The notes under the pieces are model-generated. The model worked only from the letters and a program-made list of their open reading frames with translations, had not been told where the DNA came from and ran no database searches. The translations under genes and the position numbers were made by a program. Below, piece after piece: positions 34,048-44,984 of a DNA stretch of 64,000 nucleotides (its first letter is position 1; each line of letters starts with the position of its first letter). Source of the stretch: Plenodomus lindquistii (Eukaryota > Ascomycota > Dothideomycetes > Pleosporales > Leptosphaeriaceae); the NCBI GenBank assembly GCA_025504975.1, contig JANUWI010000017.1, forward strand, positions 868,001 to 932,000, read 5' to 3'.

Positions 34048-34118
34048 TGCAATGATGAAAACTGTTCTCCAGAAGTGGTAAACACTGTGGGCTCGAACGT
34101 GGTTAATATCCTGAATGC
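34048..34118 (+). ncRNA. C/D box snoRNA candidate 13
   Basis: C box ATGATGA at 34052, D box CTGA at 34111, 62 nt before the acceptor at 34176. Flanks GCA (34049) and TGC (34116) pair. Confidence 0.7.
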
Positions 34119-34269
34119 GCTTTCGAATTCCCACGCCGTCGCTCATCCCGTATGATGCCGCCGCTAACGACTATAGTATTAAGGGTGGTCCGACAAATGG
34201 GCATGAGCTTGACTGCGGTGGGAGTCCGGGGTTTTGAGTAAGTCGCCTTGCCCAGACACGCTTTCTCGA

Positions 34270-34334
34270 TACCGTGATGAGACCTATTCACCCAATGCTT
34301 ACTGAGGGACCGAATGAAAGGGTTGTCTGAGATG
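34270..34334 (+). ncRNA. C/D box snoRNA candidate 14
   Basis: C box GTGATGA at 34274 (the canonical RTGATGA form), D box CTGA at 34327, 65 nt before the acceptor at 34395. Flanks GATA and TGTC can pair with one G-U. Confidence 0.7.
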
Positions 34335-34629
34335 TCTTGTAGCTTCCACACCCGATACAAAGGTTACTTATCACAGCTCCGCTGACGATCTGCAGTATAT
34401 CCAAAGACGGCAGCGTGTGGACGGTAACGAAACGAAAGTCTGCTCTGACATCGAGAACACAGATCGGCTTGAGCCAAGCTTACGTCTCCAAGTTACCCAA
34501 CTGGCAGGTACGATGTCTGTCGCTGGCATGTCGTAGATTCCAAGTCGCTTTCCGCTTGAGCAACACTCTTGTCCACTGGGTGGAATCGAGCTCATAACAA
34601 GGTAAGCACTTCTCGCAGCCCTTGAACAT

Positions 34630-34698
34630 GGCACAATGATGTTACCTTTCAGCCCGATTCCTCGATGTGGGACTAAAGTATTAATGTTCTGAAATGCC
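34630..34698 (+). ncRNA. C/D box snoRNA candidate 15
   Basis: C box ATGATGT at 34636, D box CTGA at 34689, 65 nt before the acceptor at 34757. Perfect 4-bp terminal stem GGCA (34630) with TGCC (34695). Confidence 0.7.
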
Positions 34699-34894
34699 TC
34701 TCCCTCACTTCAGTCGGATCCGAACAAAATGTTGATACCTCCGCTGACGAGATACAGGAGTAACCGGATGCGATAGATCCACGCTATCGCTTCGACTCAC
34801 GAGCGCAGGACGACGACGTTCCGTGATAAGAAAGAGACGCATCATCGGCTGTGAGTCTGTGAGTAGGTGCTCTTCATGCAATCATCGTTGTCGC

Positions 34895-34940
34895 CACAAT
34901 GATGCCTGGTATCGCTTTCATCAGAATCTTCCTGAAATCC
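34895..34940 (+). ncRNA. Possible C/D box snoRNA candidate 16 (weak)
   Basis: ATGATGC at 34899 and CTGA at 34932 are only 33 nt apart, and the D box lies about 100 nt from the likely acceptor at 35035. It looks like the decayed right edge of the array. Confidence 0.25.
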
Positions 34941-35035
34941 GTCCTAGTATGTCGCAAAAGTTCTCCGCCTGGGCGTTGCTTCCCTGAGCATGCTCCTGAT
35001 CGTGTGCTTCGGCATCGATAGGACTAACGAGCCAG

Positions 35036-37393
35036 GTCAGGTGATTGAGCATTCAATGCTGATGGAGTCGTATGGTCTGCTAAGGTTCGTCCATGATTCT
35101 CGACCCTTTGCTTCACAGCTACGTGCTCGGTCGCATCAAGGACTTCTATGCTCCTGCCGCTCTGGTACACATTCCAAGCCTCAGCAAGTCACGCAACCGG
35201 CATAAACGCGATGGATGTGTGCCGCCACGTCCAGCAAAACCAGGTACGTGACCCTGGAGAGCCCCTCCGATTTCTTTGTGTGTTCTTTTCTTCTTTCCAT
35301 GTTGATGGACGATGTCGATTTCGATGCGCTGTCGATGAGGAAGGCACGAGGAACGATGTGGGGAAGGAGGAACCCCTGATTCTCGGTTAGCCGAAGTTAA
35401 ATGGGACGACTCGTCATCTTTTCCCAGCCTCCATACCTTATCAAACATGACCTTGAGCCTCGCAGCACTCTGTCCTAGAGCTACTGCATTGATGCGGTTG
35501 CCTTGAGTGTTCGTGTCGATGGTTTCCGCTAACCCTTGCCACCCTGGCCTCTCGTCTACGGAGTTTGCTGGCAGCAAGCTGCATTAAGTCCACGGAATGA
35601 AGCCGTGCCACATCGACATGGTGCCGTAAAGCCTGCCTTGCAACGGGCATGAAGCCTTTGGGCCACAACCGCTCAGGAGCGCTTCAGGCGTGGCCCTCCG
35701 TATGCGCGCCGAATCGATGCTGGCACTGGCACTCTTCAGATGAGGGGTGCCCTTCTGCCCACGCGATGGCTCGGCCTCATCTCATTATAATATATCCGCT
35801 CCTTCTCTTTCTATCCCCCGTCTCTCTTGTGTGGTCCCCTTGCTTGTCTTCATATCTCAATTGCGCTGCAAAAGAGAAGGAACTGTGTGGAGGCGCCGTG
35901 ACTTCAGGGCGGGACTGGCAAACGTGCTCGCGTCGAGAGAAGGGGTGGTGGATCTCCGAAGACCTACACACTGTTAGCGTTGCCAAATAAGAGGAGGTCG
36001 CGATGTGTTACACGTACTCCCCACTTTGCAGCGCTGGCTTACGAGCGGGGTAGCCAGCCTTGGGGCCGCGTCGAGAAGCTAATCGCAAATCTTGTCGGCT
36101 TCGAGCAAAGGCTGCCGGGGAAGCCTTTCGCTGGACAGGGGCATCGTTGCCTCATCGTTCCCATCCGCCTTGTTGTATCGCTATGTTGCGGTTGTGGTGT
36201 GCCCTTTGGCGATATGTCTCGGTGGTGCTGGCAGCTTGTCCGAAAGCTATGGCGACGATCGGGGGAGGTCAAAGTCCGTACAGGCAGTCTGGCAAGCCGG
36301 AGCTCTGAGGCCCAAGTCGCCCTTGATGCTGCTATCGAGATGGCCTATATCATAAAATACTGGCCCTCCCGTGTACGCATCCGCGCATGTATGCCGCACG
36401 TTCGACTTTCAAGCTGCTGCCAGCGCGGCTGCCCGCCATCGCCGCCATTCCGAGCAGGGGAGGGTACCGCTGCTGTGAGCCACCTTGTGTGTTTTCCTCC
36501 TGCCTGGCATCCGTGATGTGCCAGTCCGTCGATCTCGGTTCAACAATGGGTGCTCGTGCTCGCTTGGGCTACTGGCATTGTTGGCTGCCGGGTTTGGCTT
36601 TGGCGGGACCGAAGATGGCCCTGATAGACGCGGAGTTGCACCATGAGACGCCAAAGAGCGGGCTCGAGAGTAAAGAGACTATTCCGGAGACTGGTACAAA
36701 TTCGAGTGTCAGAACGCTTGTGTGAGTAGTGTCTTGGGGCCTCACACGCGGAGGGTGTCGGCGAAAAGAGAAGACTTCCTCAGAGAGGTTAGTCCTTCTG
36801 CCCTTGGGGATAGACTTACTACGCACAGAGACGAGCTCCGAGAGATTGATACATACGGCCATATGCTCTGATCCGCTGCCCGTCCGCCATTGAGGAGTGT
36901 GCCGTTGTTGCTGGCTTGCTCACGCCTGGCCGTCCTCCGTCCTCTTGGGCCATCCATGCTGCCACTCAATCCAACTTCCCGTCCCTAGTATCAAACAGCT
37001 TCAAAGGTCTCTCGCTGTAGATGGAAAGTCCTCTCCCCTGGTCACGATATGCTCGCTGTCCTGGTAAGGGGTAGCTGGACAGTGACCTCACTGGTAGGTA
37101 TGGCTCCATGCGGGGGCAACAAAGCTTAGCGTCAGGGCTTCAGAGATGGCAAAGCATCACCGCAGGTAGTTATCAAAGCGCTGCACGCGCTCAAGAGGCC
37201 TTCAGGCTCATGTTTGACTATGTAGAAATGCTATCTCGATCCTTCTGATCCTTTTCCTGGTGTTGCAGCTATGCAGTGCCTGTGGAGCCCCTATGCACCG
37301 CCCTTTCAACGTCCCTACTATCTCACTGTACCCTTGCCAGCAGTCCCCGTCACCGTCGCTCTTGCCCTCTCGCTTACCGCACAATGGGCGTGG
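35036..37393. other. Gene-poor region right of the snoRNA array
   Basis: A few further plus-strand splice-like sites (e.g. GTACGT at 35243), but no regular array and no recognisable C/D pair. Open frames are short and without motifs. It may be the 3' part of the host transcript. Confidence 0.4.
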
Positions 37394-37403
37394 GTATAAA
37401 TAT
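37394..37403 (+). promoter_or_regulatory. TATA box of a possible spliced transcript
   Basis: GTATAAATAT on the plus strand in a pyrimidine-rich setting, followed within 500 bp by a clean intron at 37791-37879. A strong TATA match in an otherwise gene-free stretch suggests a transcription start near 37425. Confidence 0.45.
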
Positions 37404-37424
37404 GACCCCTCCGCCGCCCCTCCT

Positions 37425-38203
37425 CCGTCTTTCTTCCTCTCTCCTCCACAACACACATTCACACCAAAACGACTCCGATTAGCTTCGCCATCGCTTGCTT
37501 TGGGCCTACCAACCCTTCTTGAGGTGTTGTTCACTCTCTCAGTATCTCTCCTTCCGACAGCTACTCACTGCTCTCGACGACCTACTCCAGCGCGCCCGCG
37601 TCTCCCAGTCAAAGCTTTCGTCAACCAAAAGAACGCACACAGTTGAGTGTCCCCTTCCTTCTTCAGTCTTCCACTCAAGCTCGTTTCTACTCATTGGTTG
37701 ACAGGCACATCGCGCCAGGTCCTCAAACGCATAGCACTCAACTTGCTTTTCGCGCAAGACGAACCCCGTCGCCGACCCCAGCCACCTGTTGTAAGTACTC
37801 GTCCATTCCATGTTCATTTGCGTTTTCGCACTCGATATGTTGACTCTTCTTCGCTTGCGTACTAACATACATGTGCTAGCCTTGTCCTCGTACCTTGCGC
37901 AACACTTGGCCTTTGCTGTCAGAGCTTGATGAGTTTCCACATCCTGCTCTGCGCACTTCGCTTGGTTGTACCCTCGGGTATTATCGATCGATGTGGCCTA
38001 GATCAATTCGCTTCTGTGCTGTCTGCGGAGGTGTTTTCTTAAGGTATCCGTTCCTTGGGAAAACGGCACTTTGCAGAGCGGTGCAAGCGTTGAGGCATAC
38101 CAAGTTTTCCAAGCTTCCTCGTAGCTGGAAAGAGCAACGTGTCTTACATCCTTTGCTTGTTCACACTCATGTTTGGCAAGCCTGTACCTCCGACCACTGG
38201 TAA
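37425..38203 (+). other. Possible spliced transcript, coding status unclear
   Basis: Intron 37791-37879 has GTAAGT, branch ACTAAC and CTAG. Removing it joins two open frames in phase into a frame running to the stop at 38203, with a possible further intron ending at 37705 (GGTTGACAG). The predicted peptide (containing FCAVCGGVFLRYPFLGKTAL) matches no family I know, and no convincing ATG starts it. It could be a small orphan gene or a non-coding RNA. Confidence 0.3.
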
Positions 38204-38314
38204 GTCCTCCTCTCATCGAACCTCTTCTTCAGTTGACACTTCAGTAGCTCAGGACATGGGGGGCGAAATCTGACTCACACCTCCGATCGTCTTGGTCAGG
38301 TGCTCCCCGGGGTC

Positions 38315-38336
38315 ACTTCAGTCTTTGTACTGAAGT
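38315..38336 (+). other. Perfect 7-bp hairpin
   Basis: ACTTCAG and CTGAAGT separated by an 8-nt loop, with no T-run after it. The role is unknown; it could be part of an RNA or chance. Confidence 0.3.
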
Positions 38337-39940
38337 CAGCCAACGTGAGAAGTGTGCATCACCATATGCACCGCCCTTGCTGCCCTCGCCGGTACCTCGA
38401 TCTCTCGCCGGCCGTGACGCCCGGCTTTTGAGTTCCGACTTCTATCTACCTGTGGAAAGGATTCCAGTGCAGCTGGCCTGGGACCTAGGATATCGACACC
38501 CTGGCACGGCGTAGCTGGCGCTATACTCAGTCAGTGCAGATCCTTCTTCCTTTTGATGGTCATGCTAATTCCACTAGATACCAGCGCGACAAGCCCGACA
38601 CTTCGGTGTCCCGGGCGGGCGGCAAAATCGAATCTGCACCTCCCCGTGGTGCCGCCTGGTAACGGTTCTCGTGTATCATGAGAGTCGGCCAACGCAGATC
38701 GTCCGTAGTATGCCACGGCTTCGTCGCCATCGCAGACTTGCGGCTCAGCAGCAGCTTCGACACAACCTGTCTCTTAGCTTTTGACAATTCAATCACCCTC
38801 AGGTTACTAACTTCCTGTGTAGTCTTCACCTTCTCTTTCCTTGTGCACAGTTCCCATTCGAGCTGGTGTCACTCGTTTCAAAAAGCCGGTAGGTGGCCTC
38901 CTCATTTCCAACGACCAATACACTAACCCCTCTTACCTGTCCTCAACTCCGCCGCGACAAACACACATCCCTATCACGGGGACCCTTGTCTTTTCGAGAG
39001 TACTCCCTCATAGTAGCCTCTCCTCGACGGGTCCCCAAGATGAAATAACTGCCCGACACACCGCCCGCCCGTTTTCCGATGAGCTCCAAGCCCCCTGGTA
39101 CCCAGTTGGTCCCCGTTTACCACAGTGGATGCAGTGGTGGTTAGGATGACTTAAGGAGGGTGTTGGTTGGGTCTACGGATGTTACTACACCATCTTTTCC
39201 AGCCTTTGGGCATCTGGACTGGTGGCTGCTAAATCCGTACATACCTTGATGAGTCTAAGGTCTTGGACGAGAGCTCTGCGTGATTGCGCATTGGTAATTG
39301 CGACCTCCTTCCTTCTTCACGCTCGCTCTGACTTCACGGCAAGTACATCCTCATCATGGCCTTGATGCATCGTCTCCATAGCAAGTAGATACATGATACA
39401 TCATTCATTCAATCATTTCCCTCATTGATCCGTGAGTAACCTTTCCCTTGTGATTTTGGATCATCTTTCATGGCACTGGTACATTCGCTGATCATGGCAG
39501 CTTCGCAGAAGTCACGCTATGGGAGCGCTGCAGCGCCGTATCGTCTGGGCTCAGATTCTCAGGCCATGACCGTAGGCTATCGCAGCAGCAACTCCACGCA
39601 TCTTACATGGTTATCGCAGCAATCTTATGGCGGAGCTGAATTAGATCGCGATTGTTGGCAGGCTGCTCTATCGCCATGTAGTACGCTGTCGTGGCCGACA
39701 TCCTACGTCAACTCAAAGAACTTCGCTAACTCTTCCATTCTCTAGGACAGTATCATTATCCACTAATCATCCCCTTATTGGCGATCGCGCGTCATCATTC
39801 GCGTCCGAGAGCGCGATAGGTACCAGCCTGCGTCACGTGCATCTGCTGCCTGGCCGCCCAAGCTCAACACCTCACCACGAGCCACCACCACAACACCGCT
39901 TTTCCAACCATCTACATAAGGTACAATATTTCACTCCCCT
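38337..39940. other. Intergenic region upstream of the U6 gene
   Basis: No supported gene. The stretch 39900-39940 just before U6 holds a weak TATA-like ACATAAGG and must contain the U6 promoter elements lying upstream of the gene. Confidence 0.4.
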
Positions 39941-40040
39941 TCGCCTTCGGGCAAATGGTCAATTTGAAACGATACAGAGAAGATTAGCATGGCCCCTGCA
40001 CTAAGGATGACACGCTCAATCAAAGAGAAGCTACCATTTT
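39941..40040 (+). ncRNA. U6: U6 spliceosomal snRNA
   Basis: Nearly every landmark of U6 is present in order: a short 5' stem-loop GCC-TTCG-GGC, the ACAGAGA box at 39974 that pairs with the 5' splice site, the invariant AGC at 39987 region that pairs with U2 and supports catalysis, the block GGCCCCTGCACTAAGGATGACAC with the internal stem-loop, and a 3' T-run. No intron is present, unlike the U6 gene of Schizosaccharomyces pombe. Transcription is expected by RNA polymerase III. The exact 5' end is uncertain by a few bases. It lies 5 kb downstream of the snoRNA array on the same strand. Confidence 0.97.
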
Positions 40041-40044
40041 TTTT
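40037..40044 (+). terminator. RNA polymerase III terminator of U6
   Basis: Eight consecutive T residues directly after the U6 3' region, the standard pol III stop signal. Confidence 0.9.
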
Positions 40045-42481
40045 GGTGTTTTTTGCCGGACCTCAGCAGCGCGAAGTTGACGGTCGATCCGCGCATCAGG
40101 CGTAAGAGTTTGAGGGGAATGGCCTTTGTTGCGCTCTTTTTTGCTGTAGGGGGATGGATGGTGAATACATGTTGTGTTCCGCGATTCAGTGGTCGCCCGA
40201 ATGGGCGTGCGATGAGAGCTCGTGCCACATTATTGGCAGATTTTGTTGACGAGCGACGGACTTCGACATTTCGTCTTCGACATTGTAATTCACATCGACA
40301 GCACAGGCAGCTGTCCCCACGGAACAGGTACAATGCCGAGTCGATTAGCAATGCTCACACGAATACCCATCCGTGACCGTCGCGGGACCGTGTACCTACG
40401 CCCTTACCCTGAACATCTCTGGCAAGATGTCCACGGTATTGACCATCCACCCCATCTATCCCTTGAATGCATTCCAGCATCATGGAAAATCCCCCACGGC
40501 ACCCCAGAAAGGACCAGCTAGCTTTCGAGCTCATAGTCGCGTCTCAGAAATGGAGCCTAGAACAAATCACATCTCACACACAGCCACATCTATCTTGTTC
40601 GCTCAGGATCGGCGCTCTCTTTGCATTGCAATATGATTGTGCGAAAGCGGCTGTTTGAGATACATTGACCTCTGGTTTATAGTGGATATGCAATTTAATG
40701 CGGGTTGGTGTATATCATCTCTCATTCTCGTGTTGTGGTGCCTTGTTTCTCTGCATGAACTCGTGAAGCTAAAGTGACGTATCTCATTGAAGTTGAATGG
40801 ATATGTGCAGACTGGCAGTTCATTTTGCAACAATAGAAGGTCAAGAGAGGCGTACGCGCCATTAGCTGGCCTTCTTGAATGCTTTACCCGTAAATTCAAC
40901 CATGTTCAGACACATTGAAATCAGGCAGGTCACCAAGTAGAAGAACATGCCTAAAGCGCCAGTAGATCAACCTTGAGCCTCATGGTTGGCGAGGAGGATA
41001 CTGTTGATGGTCACCAGATTCAAAGCGCAGATTGCACGAGTAATTGAAGCGTGTTTTGTCGGAGTGATGGTGATGAGACGGAAGGTCGAGGCGCTGGCAT
41101 AGTTTCGATACTGCTACTGGTGACATTGGCGCATCTAATAGGACTAACAACCTTCTCGTTCTATCAGGTACTGTGATCTAGTAGGGAGTAGCTTAGATGT
41201 ATTAACACGACACCGGCGCAGCGACACATGATCACGGTTGGCAATGGCCAACTGCAGAATTGGAGATCCTGTGAACTCGTGAATGCCTGCACAATAGCAA
41301 AGTAAGCTTCGGCCTTGACAAATGCTGTTTCAATGCCATATAACCGTCATATAGTACATCTCTTGGTTAGATGCTTCTCCCTAAACTCTTGGTATTGTTT
41401 ATAACGCCGGTTCATGCTAGTGTATGGTACAGTGTGCTGACTCGCATCCTCCTGGTATAGCGCGTTGATGTAGTATCGAAACTCGACTTGGACGGGACAA
41501 GCCGGCCCTCCCAGTGCAGTATTTCACTCCCATACCCCCTGGTATCTTCGTAGATGGGCTGGATCATCGTGTAACGTAAAGGCATCGTTTAGACTTCAGA
41601 CGGCCGTGTCTATTTGTTCTTGCCACGCTTGGCTTCGAGGAAGAGGACTTGCTTCCGCACTACCAGTGTATCAGCACAATGTCTGGCATTCAATGGCCCC
41701 TTTCAACTTCATTGCTCCACTTTCGTCATCAAGGGGGGCTTCTCCCTCCGACGTGTGCGCAATGGCATGATGAGGAAGTCGCGATGGTCGGCGCGGTAGT
41801 CAAGGAAGGCGCATACCGATGGGGTCGTATTTGAGCATGCTGAGCGGCTGATGCGCACGCGGCCGCTGCATTGTGCGGTAATAGCCCGTCATGGCCATCG
41901 AAATGAGGCGCACCATGATGGTGCGGGACTTCGCTGTCGCTGTCGTCAGTGCATGTTCGATCAAGTATTGCGATGCACGCTGGCTCTTAGAAGTAGCAGA
42001 GCTACCGTCGTGGAACATGCTGAGTATTTCGGAAGCGTGCACACACCTTTCTTAGCCATTGCGACACGCGGGGGTCGGGTATGCCGGGGTTCGCAGTCGT
42101 GATGTCCAAGTGTGAGGTTTCTGGTGTTTCCGCGATCCACCGGCTCATCTTCGGTCGGGCTGCCACGGCCAATCGGAGCGAGTTGAAGTGCACACTGCTG
42201 CAACTTCACTCCCGTTCAGCCTGTGCTGTGCTCGCGCTTTTCGTGATAATCACATCTTCTTCACAGCTTCTACACATGTTACCTACTGTTTGGACGTTAT
42301 ATAGGCCATCTCTGAACGAATCCCGCCAGAGCGTGGGGGGTTAGACTCTTTACTTTGGTAAAATCCCACTCTGCTGGTGAATCGCTTAGGCGACACTCCA
42401 AAACTCATCAGACCTACCGGAGGTCTGGCTTCGACTTTTGAGCTATGTAGCGGGTGGAATTGACAGTGTGGTGATTACCGC
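40045..42481. other. Long intergenic region, nothing recognised
   Basis: 2.4 kb between U6 and the HET gene. There are only short open frames with no motifs. A sequence at 40081 (GGTCGATCC) faintly resembles a pol III B box, which in yeast lies downstream of U6, but the match is imperfect. Confidence 0.45.
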
Positions 42482-44714
42482 TTAAAAAAGAGTAATGGAT
42501 GTTGGCGGTGGATAGTCTGAGGCAGACAGGAAGCGACCGGGGCGCTCAAAGGCATACTCGTCTACTTCGACACCAGCCTGTCGCTTCTGGTACACTGACA
42601 CAGCTCCAACTCTTATATACTTGGCTTTTTCAGGACCTCTGGATATAATTGCTATGCCAGTATGCGGTGTGATCATCAAGACGTCGCAAGCTTCGTACGA
42701 CTCCACGTCGAAATACACACGTGCGTTCGCTTCAACTCCATCCTCCATCCCAACAGTGCATCTTCTCCCTACGCTTGTAGCCTCAGCTTCAGGAGCCACG
42801 TCGTATAGCGAAGCGATAGGTGCCCTTATCTTCGCAAATCCAGACTCCAATTCACCCAACGGATTCTCCCCCTTCGGCACCACGATGCACTCTTCCAACA
42901 TCGCGCAAAGCGTTTCGCCGGTGGCGGTTTCGAGAAGTTGGTAGACCGCAACTCCCTCGATTGAAGCGAATGACCAGGACGGGGCTCTCCAAGCCTCAAC
43001 TCTGTGGGCCGTCTTCGGTACGAAGACGTAGAAATCTTGGTCTGGAACCTGCAATCTCCACAAGAGACCTTTCAAGAACCAACTCTTCCATATGCCAGCA
43101 TAGCATGTATCACCCGTCATATCTTGAAGAGCAGACACGACGCCGGAGAGAGCTGGGAGTTTGTCAGATTGGAAGGTCATGTTGCGCGATGTGTAACCCT
43201 CCAACATGCGAAACCAGGGACGCCGCCCGCCGGCATCCTCAATTATGCGAGGCTCAAGTTTGTCTGTGATTGTTCGCGCTTTTCGCCGATCTGACTCGAT
43301 TGCCCTTTTGAGCCCGTTTGCAATGTTTTGTAGGATAAACTCGGTGTTCTGTCGTGTGTATCCCATCTCTTCCTCGATATGCTCGGGACATTCCCAGTAC
43401 ATTTGATCAGACGCGAAGTGGACTGTCCGGGCAGCAAGCACGCGCTCCTGAAAACACCAGACGCGATCGAGGAGTGGACCATTCTGTGGATACGGTCAGT
43501 GTGTGTTGTGCCCAGCTACGATTTATTTCACAGCAGCTTACTTTTCTCATGGTCAACTCTTCACTCATGACGGTATCCATGGATCCTGGGATGCAGTCAG
43601 GTCGTCATAGAGACAGTGCAAGCTGAACGAGCCCATTTCGTCTGAAAACGGAATGACTTTTCGTTCTTTCACGTCTCGTGGTTGGAGAAAGCCTTCACCA
43701 CAGTGACTAGCTCGTGTTGCTGCGATGGTCAATGTCGCGTTGGTGTACACATCCGACATGCGGGCAGCTTCACGTTCCCAGTCTCCCTTGTCGTCTTGGA
43801 TAATGCATAAACAATCTGCCCAAAGGTATCTGAGCCCCAATCGTCTCACCAAGAAGATTGCGTCTTGCAGTGTTCTGGGGAGATTTGCATATATGATGCC
43901 TCCTTCGGTCTTGTGTTGTGCTAGGGTCTTCGATGTCGTTTTGTATGCCAGACTCTTGCCCCAGCAATAACTTAATCCAACATATGTTCCCCTACTACCA
44001 GGAGGGAGCTCAACCAGCTTGATTGAAGTATTGTCAAGAATTGATCTTGGCTCGCCCTCCACCGCACAAAGGGCCTTCCTATCTGGGAGTGAATCAAGGT
44101 CCAGGAGCCTAGTGGGTAAAGGAAGTCCATTTGCATCGGCCCTAAAACATGAATCGTGCGTACGGTCACATCGTGCAAGCCAGTATTCGACTTTTCCCAT
44201 CACCATAGGATGGGTGGAAGTGGTAATGACATCAGGTTTACTGATGAAGTCAGCAACCGGGCTATCTGTGCTGCATCAGTTCCGGAAGTCTACGTATGAA
44301 ACATTGGATGCTACCTGGCGTCGTGTTAAACGAGAAGTTCCCACTAATCTTCACCCTCGGCCGACCATCTCCCAGATACACATTCAAGATCAAGTTTCCA
44401 GAGCGCCTCGAAAGCCACATTGTTCTCTCATCTCCTATCTCGACATTGGTGTTGTAATGGTAACTCGACTTAAGATTGCTGAATACCATAAAGCAGAACG
44501 CGCATTCTTTGCTACTACTCTGGAGCTGCGCAACGTTTCGATGCCACTTGATGAATGGCCGAAGCTCGTTCCCGTGATAGTCACCAAGTTCAGGGCGGAG
44601 GAAATGTTGGAACGGATCTGAACCATTATACCCCTCTGGACGGAATCCAAAAAGATCTCGAAACGGCAGGCGCTCACATGTGCGACAGATAGACATTTTC
44701 GTAGAGTGCCTCAA
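42482..44714 (-). pseudogene. HET-domain (heterokaryon incompatibility) gene, probably frameshifted
   Basis: Coding blocks are 44714-44315, 44265-43542 and 43483-42482. Intron 44266-44314 joins cleanly. The HET domain is clear: GTYVGLSYCWG, NLPRTLQDAIFLVRRLGLRY, LWADCLCIIQDDKGDWEREA and MSDVYTNATLTIAA. After LTASQDPWIPS the frame stops at 43565. However, the next good intron (donor GTAAGC at 43541, acceptor 43484) joins in phase to a different frame (SEELTMRK, then NGPLLDRVWCFQERVLAAR), which carries the normal HET continuation. A one-base shift between about 43565 and 43600 explains this. Either the gene is broken or the sequence has an error; a non-canonical intron is a third option. Intact HET proteins trigger cell death on nonself fusion. 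Confidence 0.7.
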
Positions 44715-44984
44715 AGTCGGCTTGAATTCATGTGAGGCTCAAGGTAATCGTGCATAGTAAGTATCAAAGCGGTGGTGGTTCGACGCTGCACTTTCCCCGC
44801 ATCAGGCACCCAACCCGATCCTGCCCTTCCATAAGACGCAACAGATCATTCCAACCCTATGCACATTGTGTAATACGGACAAAACTTCACAGTCTTTTAA
44901 TTAAAACTTTTAGTTCATCACAAAGATGCATACAAGCCGCCGTGGAGAACAACGTGGATTTGTGAACTAGATACTCAAGACAGG

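Larger units (their letters stand above)
31567..35035 (+). ncRNA. Non-coding host gene with a tandem array of snoRNA-bearing introns
   Basis: At least fifteen introns in a row can be traced on the plus strand, e.g. 31567-31720, 31761-31917, 31958-32107, 32148-32307, 32350-32510, 32546-32694, 32736-32886, 32934-33088, 33131-33283, 33328-33492, 33599-33771, 33814-33970, 34020-34176, 34238-34395 and 34602-34757. They are 149-173 nt long. Each ends in a CTRAC-type branch site and YAG. The exons between them are mostly 35-61 nt (three in a row are exactly 40) and resemble each other in sequence. The spliced exons hit in-frame stops, so a protein product is unlikely. Each intron holds one C/D box snoRNA candidate. 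The transcript probably extends in both directions beyond these limits. This matches the plan of snoRNA host genes (GAS5/UHG type in animals); in fungi such a long run of homologous units is unusual to my knowledge. Confidence 0.75.

Noticed and set aside
31567..35035. Array read as introner-like elements rather than snoRNA introns
   Set aside because: Introners share a body sequence but not paired C and D boxes with terminal stems at fixed distance from the acceptor. Kept only as an alternative explanation of how the units multiplied.
35529..35538. CTAACCCTTG as a possible telomerase RNA template
   Set aside because: Too short for a template of one and a half repeats, and no flanking telomerase RNA features are visible.
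40081..40089. B box downstream of U6
   Set aside because: GGTCGATCC deviates from the consensus at a key position, so it is not called as a feature.
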